From contig PXDC01000105.1 of the NCBI GenBank assembly GCA_003565135.1, forward strand, positions 1-33,833: a stretch of 33,833 nt of DNA, read 5' to 3'. Both the position numbers and the translations under genes were made by a program. This DNA is from Verrucomicrobiota bacterium (GTDB lineage Bacteria; Verrucomicrobiota; Verrucomicrobiia; Opitutales; T3Sed10-336). Below, piece after piece: positions 26,010 to 33,811 of this stretch. How positions within the stretch are numbered: position 1 is the stretch's first letter; each line of letters starts with the position of its first letter. The notes below the pieces were generated by a model. The model saw nothing but the letters and a program-made list of their open reading frames with translations, was not told the DNA's origin and did no database searches.

Positions 26010-26477
26010 ATGGTAAAAGGCGACCGAAATCCGGAACCGCCCGCCGCCGGGATGACGCCGGTGTTACGGCAGGTTCTTATCCTGCTTTTGCTACCCGTGT
26101 TCCTGGCCGCGGCCACCGCCTTGCTCCACCCGGCCGCGCCGCCCTGGTCGGAAGACTCGCTGGCGGAGGGCGAGGTCAATCTCGCCGTCGTCGATGCGTG
26201 GGATGAGGAGGTCCTGTGGGTGGACGCCCGTTCGCGTGACGACTACGAGGAAGCCCATGTCCCGGGGGCGCTGCTTCTCAACGAGGACGCCTGGGACGAT
26301 CTGCTGTTCGACTTTTTCGACCGCTGGCACCCGGGCAGGAAAGTGGTGGTTTATTGCGGCAGCCGGGGCTGCCGGGCCAGTCACCAGGTGGCCGAACGGC
26401 TGCGCGAGGAAACCGGCGACGACGAAATTTACGTTCTCCACGGGGGGTGGCGTCATTGGCGGGAGGGGCGGTTGTGA
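26010..26477 (+). CDS. Membrane-anchored single-domain rhodanese
   Basis: 155 residues from the ATG at 26010 (an in-frame ATG at 26052 is the alternative). One N-terminal membrane helix or uncleaved signal (MTPVLRQVLILLLLPVFLAA) precedes a rhodanese domain: VLWVDARSRDDYEEAHVPGA, the active-site loop YCGSRGCRAS (catalytic Cys116; Cys-x5-Arg pattern) and VLHGGWRHW. Rhodaneses carry sulfur as a cysteine persulfide; here the domain would face outside the cytoplasm. Its stop overlaps the start of the MauE-type gene, so the two products probably work together. Confidence 0.9.
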   Translation: MVKGDRNPEPPAAGMTPVLRQVLILLLLPVFLAAATALLHPAAPPWSEDSLAEGEVNLAVVDAWDEEVLWVDARSRDDYEEAHVPGALLLNEDAWDDLLFDFFDRWHPGRKVVVYCGSRGCRASHQVAERLREETGDDEIYVLHGGWRHWREGRL

Positions 26478-26932
26478 TTATCGCCATTCAATGGGCCCTC
26501 CGGTTTGTCCTCGGCGGCGTGTTCGTCTACGCGGGCGCGGTCAAGATCGTCGACCCGGCGCAGTTCCTCGTCGATATCGAATCGTATCGCCTCGTCCCCT
26601 ACACCGTGGCGGTGGCGACCGCGCTCTACCTGCCTTGGCTGGAACTTCTGGCCGGGGCGGCGCTCTGGGTCGGCCGGGGCTATAGGGGTGCCCTCGTCAT
26701 TCTTCTCCCGCTGACGGTCCTTTTCGGCATCCTGATCACCTCGGCCTGGATCCGGGGACTCGACATCTCCTGCGGGTGTTTCGGGGTCACCGATGCCTCC
26801 GAAACCAATTACCCCTGGCTCCTGGGGCGGGACCTCCTGATCCTTGCGGGCCTGGGCGTGCTGGCGGCGTTCGAGTGGACCCGGCGCGGCGGGGGCCGGG
26901 CCTCCGGAACCGGGCGTTCGGTCGCCCCTTGA
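26474..26932 (+). CDS. MauE/DoxX-type four-helix membrane protein
   Basis: 152 residues from a GTG that overlaps the rhodanese stop; GGGAGGGG about 8 bases upstream supports this start. Four membrane helices (about 3-20, 42-64, 70-88, 110-130). FVYAGAVKIVDPAQF in helix 1 and the CGCFG motif (DISCGCFGV) before helix 4 are typical of the MauE family, in which the Cys pair is thought to take part in disulfide or redox transfer during maturation of exported proteins. With the anchored rhodanese and the divergent Cys-containing DUF1573 protein it suggests an envelope thiol/sulfur module. Confidence 0.85.
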   Translation: MIIAIQWALRFVLGGVFVYAGAVKIVDPAQFLVDIESYRLVPYTVAVATALYLPWLELLAGAALWVGRGYRGALVILLPLTVLFGILITSAWIRGLDISCGCFGVTDASETNYPWLLGRDLLILAGLGVLAAFEWTRRGGGRASGTGRSVAP

Positions 26933-27056
26933 CCGCTTTCCCGGCGATCTCCCGCTCCCCGCTGTTTGGCTAAATTTCTGTAAATTCCGCCCAAAATCCG
27001 GGGAAACCCTTTTCGAATCGCCGATTCCGGGTCAAAATGACCGAAACGCCGAATCG

Positions 27057-29336
27057 ATGAACCACTTATTATTACTTTCCCGGGGCGGCCTGATCGCCCT
27101 GATCTCCGGCACGTTGTTTTTCCTCGCGATGGAAGGCCGTGCCGGGCCCGCCGATATTCCCTCGGAAGCCGCCCCGGCCGCCGTGGCCGCGCGTGACCTG
27201 CCCGACCGGTTCGCCGGTGCGGAGGTCCTGGTCGAAACCACCCGGGCGCTCGGTGACCACGAATCCGAACGCCGCCGGGTCGTGCGGTACGGTCGCGACG
27301 AAAAACCGGTCCGACTGATCGAACACCTGCGTCACGACCCCGAAACCGGTGACGATAAGCTGCTGTACCAGGGGGCCGCGGTTGCGGACCGGATCCTCGT
27401 TTCCGTGGACTCGGCCGCGGCGTTGCACGAGCTGCAAACATTTCTGAACGGGCACGATGCCTACGCCCTGGTGGACGGGAAACCGGGCGCGCGCATCCGG
27501 CAGCTCTCGGTCCTGGGCGGCGCATCGGTGGAATCGGAAACGGCCCTTCACGCGGTGGAGGAGGCCGTCGAGGCCATCGAAGCGGCCGGCCTGGACGGGA
27601 TCATGGCCGGTGTCAACCGCCTCTATTTCCCCGCCACCGAACCCAACGACCCGTCGTACTCCCTGCAGTGGGGGCTGGAAAAAATCGACGCTCCCTCCGC
27701 CTGGGATATTGCCACCGGATCGCGCGGCGTCTACGTGGCCGTTATCGATTCCGGTATCGCCCGGAACCATCCCGACCTGGCCGACAATATAGCGGTCGAA
27801 TACGGCCGGAATTTCGTCCCCGACGCCGACGAGGACGCCTTTGACGACCAGCACGGGCACGGCACCCGCGTCTCCGGAATCATCGGCGCGGTTGGTAACA
27901 ACGGGATCGGGATTGCCGGAGTGAACTGGGAGGTGAGTCTCATTCCCCTCCGGGTGGGCGACGGAAGTTTCACCACCGACCGGCTGGCCGACGCCCTGGA
28001 TCACGTCACCGACCTGCGCCAACAGGGTGTGCCCGTCGTCGCCACCAACAACTCCTATGGCATCGAGGAGCAGAGGCCGCCGAACCAGCGACAGGTCGAC
28101 CGCATCCTCAAATCGGCGATCGAACGCTCGCGCGATGCCGGAATCCTCTTCGTCGCCGCCTCCGGAAACGCGGGTGAAGACATGGACAACGGCACCAAGA
28201 CGTACCCGGCCGCCTATTCCGCCGATCTTGACAATGTCATAGCCGTCGCCAGCACCACCGGCAGCGACGGCCTCGCCGGCAGTTCAAACTACGGGCAAAC
28301 CCTGGTTCACCTCGGCGCGCCCGGGCAGAGTATCTACTCGACCACGATGAGCGGCAGTTACGGAACCGCCAGCGGCACATCGTTCGCCGCCCCGTTTGTC
28401 GCCGGTGCCCTCGCCCTCATGAAGGCGGCCGATCCCGAACTCGATGCGGCCGATCTCAAAGCCTTCCTGCTCGACACGGTCGATCCGATTCCCTCGCTGG
28501 ACGGCAAAACCATAACGGGCGGGCGCCTCAATCTCGGCGCCGCGCTGCAAGCCGTGGTGCCGGAGGCGGTGGCCGTTCCGGTTCTGTCGCTGGAGAGCTC
28601 CGCCCCCACCCTCCTCCGAACCCCGCTTTATCCGGTGGACCTCCAGGTTGTCGCCGATAGCGAGCCGGCCCACGATGTCGCCGTGTCGCTGGGAACCTAC
28701 GGGGACGCCGTCGCGGGCGACGATTACGCCCCCTTGCCGCCGGAGGTTGTTCTGCCCGCCGGCGAAACCCGTGTTGTCTTTACCCTGCAGGGTCTCACCG
28801 CTTCGGAAACCCCGCCCGACGAAGCCATGATCGGGATCGAGATACTCGCCTCCGACGATTACGAAACCGGGGATGCGACCGTCGAACTTGTGCTGGTCCC
28901 GCACTCGTTTGCCCACTGGCAGGAATTTTTCGCCCAGCACCAGCCCCTCGAGGACCACGACGGGTCGGACGCCTTGGCGGCGGGGGGCGACGGTATCCCG
29001 GACCTCCTTCGGTACGCCCTCGGTCTCGTCCCCGGCCTGCCCGTACCGGACCGGAGAGAAGCCCTGCCCGCGCTGGAAAACGTCGTCGACGACGGCGCCG
29101 TTTACCCGGCCCTGTCGTTCAATCGGCCGCAGGGCCTCGGGGACATCCGGTACCGGCTGCAGGTTTCCGAATCGTTGGCGGCCGACTCCTGGCAAAATGC
29201 CGAATGGGAGGTCCTGGACGTGACGGAACGGGAGGATGGGACCGAGCGCGTGACCGTGCGCGACGCAATTCCGGCCGGGGATCGGGAACGCCGATTCCTG
29301 CGGCTGAATGTCTTGCACGAGGACGACGGATCCTGA
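27057..29336 (+). CDS. Secreted subtilisin-like (S8) serine peptidase with C-terminal modules
   Basis: 759 residues. A signal peptide (1-28), a ~160-residue pro-region, then the S8 domain (about 200-490) with the full triad: Asp231 (VAVIDSGI), His268 (HGHGTRVSG) and Ser442 (SGTSFAAPF), plus oxyanion Asn in VAASGNAG. Next comes a Calx-beta-like domain (about 500-620: GTYGDAVAGDDYAPLP). The end carries GGDGIPDLLRYALGL and a beta module (YPALSFNRPQG ... RFLRLNVL), both standard endings of secreted verrucomicrobial proteins. The ATG at 27057 gives a clean signal peptide. TTTTCG-17-CAAAAT just upstream, with the palindrome GAATCGCCGATTC between the boxes, may be its promoter. Confidence 0.93.
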   Translation: MNHLLLLSRGGLIALISGTLFFLAMEGRAGPADIPSEAAPAAVAARDLPDRFAGAEVLVETTRALGDHESERRRVVRYGRDEKPVRLIEHLRHDPETGDDKLLYQGAAVADRILVSVDSAAALHELQTFLNGHDAYALVDGKPGARIRQLSVLGGASVESETALHAVEEAVEAIEAAGLDGIMAGVNRLYFPATEPNDPSYSLQWGLEKIDAPSAWDIATGSRGVYVAVIDSGIARNHPDLADNIAVEYGRNFVPDADEDAFDDQHGHGTRVSGIIGAVGNNGIGIAGVNWEVSLIPLRVGDGSFTTDRLADALDHVTDLRQQGVPVVATNNSYGIEEQRPPNQRQVDRILKSAIERSRDAGILFVAASGNAGEDMDNGTKTYPAAYSADLDNVIAVASTTGSDGLAGSSNYGQTLVHLGAPGQSIYSTTMSGSYGTASGTSFAAPFVAGALALMKAADPELDAADLKAFLLDTVDPIPSLDGKTITGGRLNLGAALQAVVPEAVAVPVLSLESSAPTLLRTPLYPVDLQVVADSEPAHDVAVSLGTYGDAVAGDDYAPLPPEVVLPAGETRVVFTLQGLTASETPPDEAMIGIEILASDDYETGDATVELVLVPHSFAHWQEFFAQHQPLEDHDGSDALAAGGDGIPDLLRYALGLVPGLPVPDRREALPALENVVDDGAVYPALSFNRPQGLGDIRYRLQVSESLAADSWQNAEWEVLDVTEREDGTERVTVRDAIPAGDRERRFLRLNVLHEDDGS

Positions 29337-29349
29337 AAGCTCGGGATCC

Positions 29350-29892
29350 ATGAAAGTCATCCTCGTCGCCGCGATCTCGCTCGACGGCTTCATCACCCGT
29401 CACGACGAACCGGGCAGCGATTTCACCTCCGAAGCGGACAGCCGTTACCTCGGGGAGATCCTGCCCCGTTTCGACTGCGCGGTTTTCGGGGGTCGAAGTT
29501 ACCGCGTCGCCCCCGAATGGATGCGAACCCGCCTGATGCCGGGAAAACTTCGTGTGGTCATGACCCGGTCGCCCGACCGGTATGCCGGCCAGGCCGAGCG
29601 CGACAGCTTTGAGTTCACGGACGGAAGCCCGCCGGACATTGTCGACGATCTCCGCTCCCGCGGCTTCCGCGCCTGCGCCCTGCTGGGGGGAGGACAGGTC
29701 TACAGCGCTTTTCTCCAGGCCGGTTGCGTGGATGAACTCTGGCTCACCCTGGAGGCCCGACTGTTCGGCAACGGGACGCCGCTTTGTCCGGGAAGTTTTG
29801 ACCTCTCCCTGCGCCTCCTTTCCCATCAGCCGCTGGACGGAGACACCCTGCTGCTGAAATACGCTCCCGCGAGCCCGGGCCCAAACCTCTGA
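29350..29892 (+). CDS. RibD-C / dihydrofolate-reductase-like oxidoreductase
   Basis: 180 residues of the DHFR fold: KVILVAAISLDGFITR at the N-terminus, FDCAVFGGRSYRVAP, LRVVMTRSP, the nucleotide loop ALLGGGQVYSAFL and VDELWLTLEARLFGNGTPL. The pattern fits the bacterial RibD C-terminal/YyaP-like group, NADPH-dependent reductases with mostly unknown substrates, not the folate-pathway FolA (no proline-rich Trp motif). It starts 13 bases after the peptidase stop and may be cotranscribed with it, although the products act in different compartments. Confidence 0.87.
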   Translation: MKVILVAAISLDGFITRHDEPGSDFTSEADSRYLGEILPRFDCAVFGGRSYRVAPEWMRTRLMPGKLRVVMTRSPDRYAGQAERDSFEFTDGSPPDIVDDLRSRGFRACALLGGGQVYSAFLQAGCVDELWLTLEARLFGNGTPLCPGSFDLSLRLLSHQPLDGDTLLLKYAPASPGPNL

Positions 29893-29941
29893 TAGCCGGG
29901 GTACCGCGCGGGCTCACGGGCTTGGGTGCGGCCCCTGCCGT

Positions 29942-29996
29942 AGGGTTTGCCCCGATGCCTCATGAGGGTTTAACCCATGGCTAAAGCTGAGGGTTT
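29942..29996 (+). promoter_or_regulatory. Three spaced AGGGTTT heptamers, one in a palindrome
   Basis: AGGGTTT occurs at 29942, 29965 and 29990 (spacing 23 and 25 bases). The middle copy is inside GGGTT-T-AACCC, flanked by CATG and CATGG, giving an operator-like inverted repeat at 29961-29980. No regulator is known to match it. Confidence 0.35.
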
Positions 29997-30153
29997 TCCT
30001 TATTGCCGCTCCCGTAGTTTCTTAACTATTCTTTTATCGAATTTTTTACAAAGGAAACAGGGCCGGCCGGAGTCTTGATTTTCACGTTGTCACCGCTCCG
30101 GGCATCGCGTCCCCTTTACACCTTTTAAACTAAACGACAACGAAACCGATTTC

Positions 30154-30450
30154 ATGAACCCGAGCTATGGTAACCCCGATAACCTTTTCATCTTCACCAC
30201 GAGAACCGGCACCCACCGCGACCGGCGGAAAACCGATCCTCCCCGAGCGTTTTCCGAAGGGCCCGCCCATCCTACCGGGGAACCGCCTTACTCCTTCAAT
30301 CCATTGATTTGTTCAGGGAAAACCCTTCGGGGGAAAATCCACAAAAAAGCGGACGCTGAGGACAAATATTTACGCAGAGTATCGAAAATATTCGTTAAAA
30401 GCATAAAAACTGAACCGAGCCTACCAAAAAGCTTGATTAAGCAAAAATAA
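30154..30450 (+). CDS. Doubtful 98-residue open reading frame
   Basis: Opens with ATG without a ribosome binding site. The product is basic and Pro/Lys-rich with no domain, signal or membrane segment. Codon use is unlike the GC-rich genes around it (many AAA, TTA, ATA codons near the end). Probably a chance frame in leader DNA. Confidence 0.15.
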   Translation: MNPSYGNPDNLFIFTTRTGTHRDRRKTDPPRAFSEGPAHPTGEPPYSFNPLICSGKTLRGKIHKKADAEDKYLRRVSKIFVKSIKTEPSLPKSLIKQK

Positions 30451-30478
30451 CTTGCTAGCGTACAAACCATTATATAAG
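30433..30478 (+). promoter_or_regulatory. Promoter-like boxes before the histidine kinase
   Basis: TTGATT (30433-30438), 17 bases, TAGCGT (30456-30461) is one reading. A second -10-like TATATAAG lies at 30471-30478, 13-15 bases after TTGCTA (30452). Either would start transcription between about 30468 and 30485. Confidence 0.4.
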
Positions 30479-30526
30479 CGTAGAGTGAATTCACCTACCG
30501 GTCATCCGCATCGAGCGACCGCGGCC

Positions 30527-31678
30527 ATGTCCACAATCCCCTTCGGGGTTTCTCGTGTTTCGAACGGATCCTTGCACTACCCGGGATTCGACGGCCTATC
30601 GACTGGAAATGAAATGAAAATGGGACCTCAAAACGGATTGCAATTTCTTCCGACAGTCCAGGAATCGCTGATCGAGCAGGAGGTATGGGGACAGTTGAGC
30701 CAGTTTTACGCCCGCAGCAACCACGTGATTTCATGGCGGGCGCGCGGTTCCCGCGAATGCCTTGACTTCATCGATCCCCTGGTGGAGTCGTGGTTCGGGC
30801 AATCGGAAAAACACTGGTGCCTGCCCGGGTTCTGGGAAGGACGGGTTCACCCCGACGATCTCGACGCGTTCCGCGCCTTCAGCCGTGGCCCGGCCCTGGA
30901 AACCGGACTCCACCGGTACCGGTACCGGATGGTGACCGACCGGGACGAAACCGTGTGGATCGAGGAGGTCAGCTGCGTGCGCCCGGTCTCGCCGGATGAT
31001 CGCCTGATCTGCGGCATGTTCATCGACGTCAGCCGCGAGCAGGAATTGACCGAAGAGGTCCTCAGGATCAGTAATTTCGAACGCGAGCGCCTGGGCCAGG
31101 ACCTGCACGACGATTTTTGCCAGGATTTGGCCGGGATTGCCTGCCTCTCGCGCCGCTTCGAGAAGATCCTGGAAAAGGAATCGCCCGCCAACGCCTCCTT
31201 CGCCCGCGAGATCACGGAGCAGATCAACCAGGCCCTGCAACATGTTCGAGCCCTCTCGCACAGCCTTTCGCCCCTGCAACTGGAAGACGGCGACCTGGTG
31301 GAACACCTGGAGAAACTCACCCGCGAGACCGAACAGCGCGCCGGTATCGAATGCCGCACCTCCCTCGATCCGTCCATCCAGGTAGCCGCGTCGGATACCC
31401 GCCTGCACCTCTTCCGGCTCTCCCAGGAAGCGATTCGCAACGCCGTGTCCCACGGCCGGGCCAGCCGCGTTTCCCTTTCCCTCGCCTGGGTCGAGGATTC
31501 ACTTTGCCGCCTCACCATCCGTGACAACGGCCGCGGATTCCCCGACCGTCCGACTTCCCAGGAAGGCCTCGGAATCCGCCTGATGAAACACCGCTGCCGC
31601 CAGTTCGGCGGAACCTTGAACCTCAGCAATGCCCCCGACGGAGGCGCCATTGTCGAATGCGTCTTTTCGAACCCGTAG
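30527..31678 (+). CDS. Cytoplasmic PAS-domain histidine kinase (NarX-like HisKA_3 type)
   Basis: 383 residues if begun at ATG 30527. No membrane helix. A PAS domain (about 55-180: VISWRARGS, VHPDDLDAF, VWIEEVS, GMFIDVSREQE) precedes the dimerisation box FERERLGQDLHDDFCQDLAG with phospho-accepting His194, then an HATPase_c domain: LSQEAIRNAVSHG (N box), IRDNGRGFP (G1) and GLGIRLMKHRCRQFGG (G2). It should phosphorylate the NarL-type regulator that follows 39 bases later. The start is uncertain: ATG 30614 has GGA a few bases upstream and omits a poorly conserved N-terminus, and a TTG at 30452 also opens the frame. The ligand or signal read by the PAS domain is unknown. Confidence 0.88.
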   Translation: MSTIPFGVSRVSNGSLHYPGFDGLSTGNEMKMGPQNGLQFLPTVQESLIEQEVWGQLSQFYARSNHVISWRARGSRECLDFIDPLVESWFGQSEKHWCLPGFWEGRVHPDDLDAFRAFSRGPALETGLHRYRYRMVTDRDETVWIEEVSCVRPVSPDDRLICGMFIDVSREQELTEEVLRISNFERERLGQDLHDDFCQDLAGIACLSRRFEKILEKESPANASFAREITEQINQALQHVRALSHSLSPLQLEDGDLVEHLEKLTRETEQRAGIECRTSLDPSIQVAASDTRLHLFRLSQEAIRNAVSHGRASRVSLSLAWVEDSLCRLTIRDNGRGFPDRPTSQEGLGIRLMKHRCRQFGGTLNLSNAPDGGAIVECVFSNP

Positions 31679-31703
31679 AGCCGGTAACGGTTCTCGATGA
31701 CAC

Positions 31704-31710
31704 AGGAGTT
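31704..31710 (+). promoter_or_regulatory. Ribosome binding site deciding a TTG start
   Basis: AGGAGTT lies 7-9 bases ahead of TTG at 31718 and is downstream of the alternative ATG at 31697. It is one of the few strong Shine-Dalgarno sequences in this window and favours the TTG as start of the response regulator. Confidence 0.55.
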
Positions 31711-31717
31711 AAACCCA

Positions 31718-32383
31718 TTGAAACGTAAAATTAAAGTTTTTATCGTCGACGATCACGCCCTCATGCGACGGGGCCTGGCCGACCTCGTCAACAGCGAGGA
31801 GGATCTTTCCGTATGCGGGGAAGCCGAGGACGCCCCCAACGCTTTGAGCGGCGTCAGCAAGACCTCCCCCGACCTGCTCATCGCCGATATGTCGCTGCGC
31901 GGGAGCAGCGGGATCGAATTGATCAAGAACGTCAAGGTACTCTACCCCGACCTGCCCATTCTCGTGCTCTCGATGCACGACGAAAACATTTACGCCCAAC
32001 GGGTTTTGCGGGCCGGGGCCAAGGCCTACGTCATGAAACAGGAGGCGGCCGACCGGGTCCTGCAGGCCATCCGCAAGATCCTCAAGGGAGAGATCTACGT
32101 GAGCGAGCGGGTGGGCACGCAGATGCTGCAGCAAATCGTACGCGGACGCTCGCCCACCGAATCCTCCCCCATCGATCGCCTGAGCGACCGCGAGCTGGAG
32201 GTGGTCCAATTGATCGGGCGCGGGCGCACCACCCGGGAGATCGCGAAAAATCTCAACGTCAGCATCAAAACCATCGAATCACATCGGGCACACCTCAAGG
32301 AAAAGCTCGATTTGAAAAACGCCACCGAACTGGTTCAATTTTGCGTGCAATGGGTCGAGCAGGAAAACGTCGCCAAGCACTGA
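31718..32383 (+). CDS. NarL/FixJ-type response regulator (orthodox)
   Basis: 221 residues from TTG 31718 (228 from ATG 31697). The receiver has all key residues: acidic pair Asp11-Asp12 (VFIVDDH), phospho-acceptor Asp57 (LLIADMSL), Ser85 (LVLSMHDE) and Lys107 (AYVMKQEA). The C-terminal LuxR-type helix-turn-helix (about 150-215) reads LSDRELEVVQLIGRGRTTRE and IAKNLNVSIKTIESHRAHL. It is very likely the partner of the kinase upstream, acting as a phosphorylation-controlled DNA-binding dimer. A related but degraded regulator lies 230 bp downstream. Confidence 0.95.
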   Translation: MKRKIKVFIVDDHALMRRGLADLVNSEEDLSVCGEAEDAPNALSGVSKTSPDLLIADMSLRGSSGIELIKNVKVLYPDLPILVLSMHDENIYAQRVLRAGAKAYVMKQEAADRVLQAIRKILKGEIYVSERVGTQMLQQIVRGRSPTESSPIDRLSDRELEVVQLIGRGRTTREIAKNLNVSIKTIESHRAHLKEKLDLKNATELVQFCVQWVEQENVAKH

Positions 32384-32581
32384 AGCATCGGGTTTGTTCC
32401 CGGTTCCGCCAAGGTGAATCGCCCGGACGATCGGCCCGTCTCCGGCTGTTTGTGGGTCGCGGCCGCAACCCCGGTGCCCGGGGGCCCGTCTCGCATCGGG
32501 GAAACCCCTTGCCGATGATTTCCGGCCTCCCCCATCCCCGCATGGGAATTTCGGGGGTCCGGTGGGACAGGGGTTACCTGA

Positions 32582-32611
32582 TTGTGAACAGGCATGGGTT
32601 CACGCTACACT
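32582..32611 (+). promoter_or_regulatory. Putative promoter of the second regulator
   Basis: TTGTGA (32582-32587), 18 bases, TACACT (32606-32611). Predicted transcription starts near 32618, between the two candidate GTG starts (32614 and 32626), suggesting separate control and a very short or absent leader. Confidence 0.4.
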
Positions 32612-32613
32612 CC

Positions 32614-33327
32614 GTGTTAAAAAGCGTGAAAAATCCCATTCCTTATCAAATATTTATAATAGACAGTCATCCCGTCCTCGCGGACGGGTTGCGGGCGTTG
32701 CTCGAGAAGGCGGAGGGCCTGGCGTTTGCCGGTGCCTGCGAGTCCGTCGAGGCCATTCCCGCGGCGGTCCGGAACGATCCGCCGGACGTCTTCATGGTTG
32801 ATGTCTACTTTAAATTCTCCGAGGCCCTGGAGACGTTAAAGCACCTGCAACGGGCGTTCCCCGGGGTCAAAGTCCTCGTTTTTTCCATGCACGACGAAGC
32901 CTTCTACGCGGAGCGTACGCTGCAATCCGGGGCCCGGGGCTATATCATGATGAGTGAACCCTCGGGGCAGGTACTGGAAGCGGTCAGGAAGGTCGCCGAG
33001 GGGCATCTCTACCTGAGCGAGCGTTTGAAATCGATCCTTTTCTCACAACTCGACACCACCGCGGCCCCGCATGCGGGGCCGGTCAGCTTGGCCCCCAACC
33101 CGGTCAAAAAATTGACCAACCGCGAATTACAGGTCATCGAACTGATAGGTCAGGGTAAGGACAACCGCGAGATCTCCGACGTGATGAATATCCGCCTCAA
33201 AACGGTGGAAGCCTACCGGTTCCGCATCAAAGACAAACTCAACCTGCGCCACTCCACTGAATTGATACAGTTCGCCATACACTGGCTGCAGCGCGAGGAT
33301 AACTTTAACCAGGTGGCCGCCCGTTGA
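32614..33327 (+). CDS. NarL-type regulator with atypical receiver domain
   Basis: 237 residues from GTG 32614. Other in-frame starts are GTG 32626, which fits the promoter-like boxes better, and ATG 32515, whose extension looks non-coding. The receiver keeps Asp63 (VFMVDVYF) and Ser91 (LVFSMHDEAF), but the acidic pair is Asp17-Ser18 (IFIIDSHPVL) and the invariant Lys is Met113 (GYIMMSEPSG). These changes usually abolish normal phosphorylation switching. The C-terminal LuxR helix-turn-helix is intact: LTNRELQVIELIGQGKDNRE, NIRLKTVEAYRFRIKDKL. It resembles the orthodox regulator upstream and probably arose by duplication. It may bind DNA constitutively or heterodimerise with its neighbour. Confidence 0.9.
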   Translation: MLKSVKNPIPYQIFIIDSHPVLADGLRALLEKAEGLAFAGACESVEAIPAAVRNDPPDVFMVDVYFKFSEALETLKHLQRAFPGVKVLVFSMHDEAFYAERTLQSGARGYIMMSEPSGQVLEAVRKVAEGHLYLSERLKSILFSQLDTTAAPHAGPVSLAPNPVKKLTNRELQVIELIGQGKDNREISDVMNIRLKTVEAYRFRIKDKLNLRHSTELIQFAIHWLQREDNFNQVAAR

Positions 33328-33391
33328 GCCGGGTACGCCGCAAAACAAGACACCGAGCCTGCCATCTCAGCAGGAATCATCGATTTATACC

Positions 33392-33811
33392 ATGAGCACC
33401 AGTTCTTCCAAAACACGATCCGCCGCAACCAAAGCCACTTCGGGCAAACGCATTCTCCTCGTCGAAGACGAACCCTCGGCCCTTTCGCTTTTTTCCAAGA
33501 TTCTCCGGGACGAGGGCCATGAAGTCATCGAAACGCAGAACGGCGAGGAAGCGATCGAGAAAGTGGCACAGGACAAGGAAACCAGGATCGACCTGTTGAT
33601 TTCCGACCTGGTTATGCCCGGTGTCGGCGGCCTGGAGCTGGCTTCACGGTTCCGCGAAATGTTTCCGAGTACAAAAATCCTCCTCCTTTCCGGCTACACC
33701 GAAGATGTTGTCATCCTGGAGGAAAAACTGAGCCAGGATACGCATTTCCTGCCCAAGCCTTTCCGCTCGGACACATTGCGGTCAAAAGTACAGGAACTGC
33801 TGACGGATTGA
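33392..33811 (+). CDS. Stand-alone receiver-domain protein (CheY-like)
   Basis: 139 residues: a Ser/Thr/Lys-rich N-terminal tail (1-18) and a single receiver with the acidic triplet Glu25-Asp26-Glu27 (ILLVEDEP), acceptor Asp72 (LLISDLVMPG), a Ser in LLLSGYTED and the conserved Lys in FLPKPF. No output domain. It closely resembles receivers at the ends of hybrid kinases and could serve as a phosphate shuttle or sink for the kinase at 30527. It starts 64 bases after the atypical regulator and ends near the window edge. Confidence 0.9.
   Translation: MSTSSSKTRSAATKATSGKRILLVEDEPSALSLFSKILRDEGHEVIETQNGEEAIEKVAQDKETRIDLLISDLVMPGVGGLELASRFREMFPSTKILLLSGYTEDVVILEEKLSQDTHFLPKPFRSDTLRSKVQELLTD

Larger units (their letters stand above)
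29893..30526 (+). other. 634-bp AT-richer leader of the signalling cluster
   Basis: The longest stretch without a convincing gene. It holds three spaced AGGGTTT heptamers and a palindrome (29942-29996), T-rich and A-rich tracts, a doubtful 98-codon frame (30154-30450), and promoter-like boxes (30433-30478) before the histidine kinase. Base composition drops clearly below the neighbouring genes, particularly from 30340 to 30480. A regulatory leader or an undetected small RNA gene would both fit. Confidence 0.6.

Noticed and set aside
30288-30494. A 68-codon hydrophobic minus-strand frame
   Set aside because: The hydrophobicity comes from the AT-rich leader DNA; no ribosome binding site, and it overlaps promoter-like boxes.
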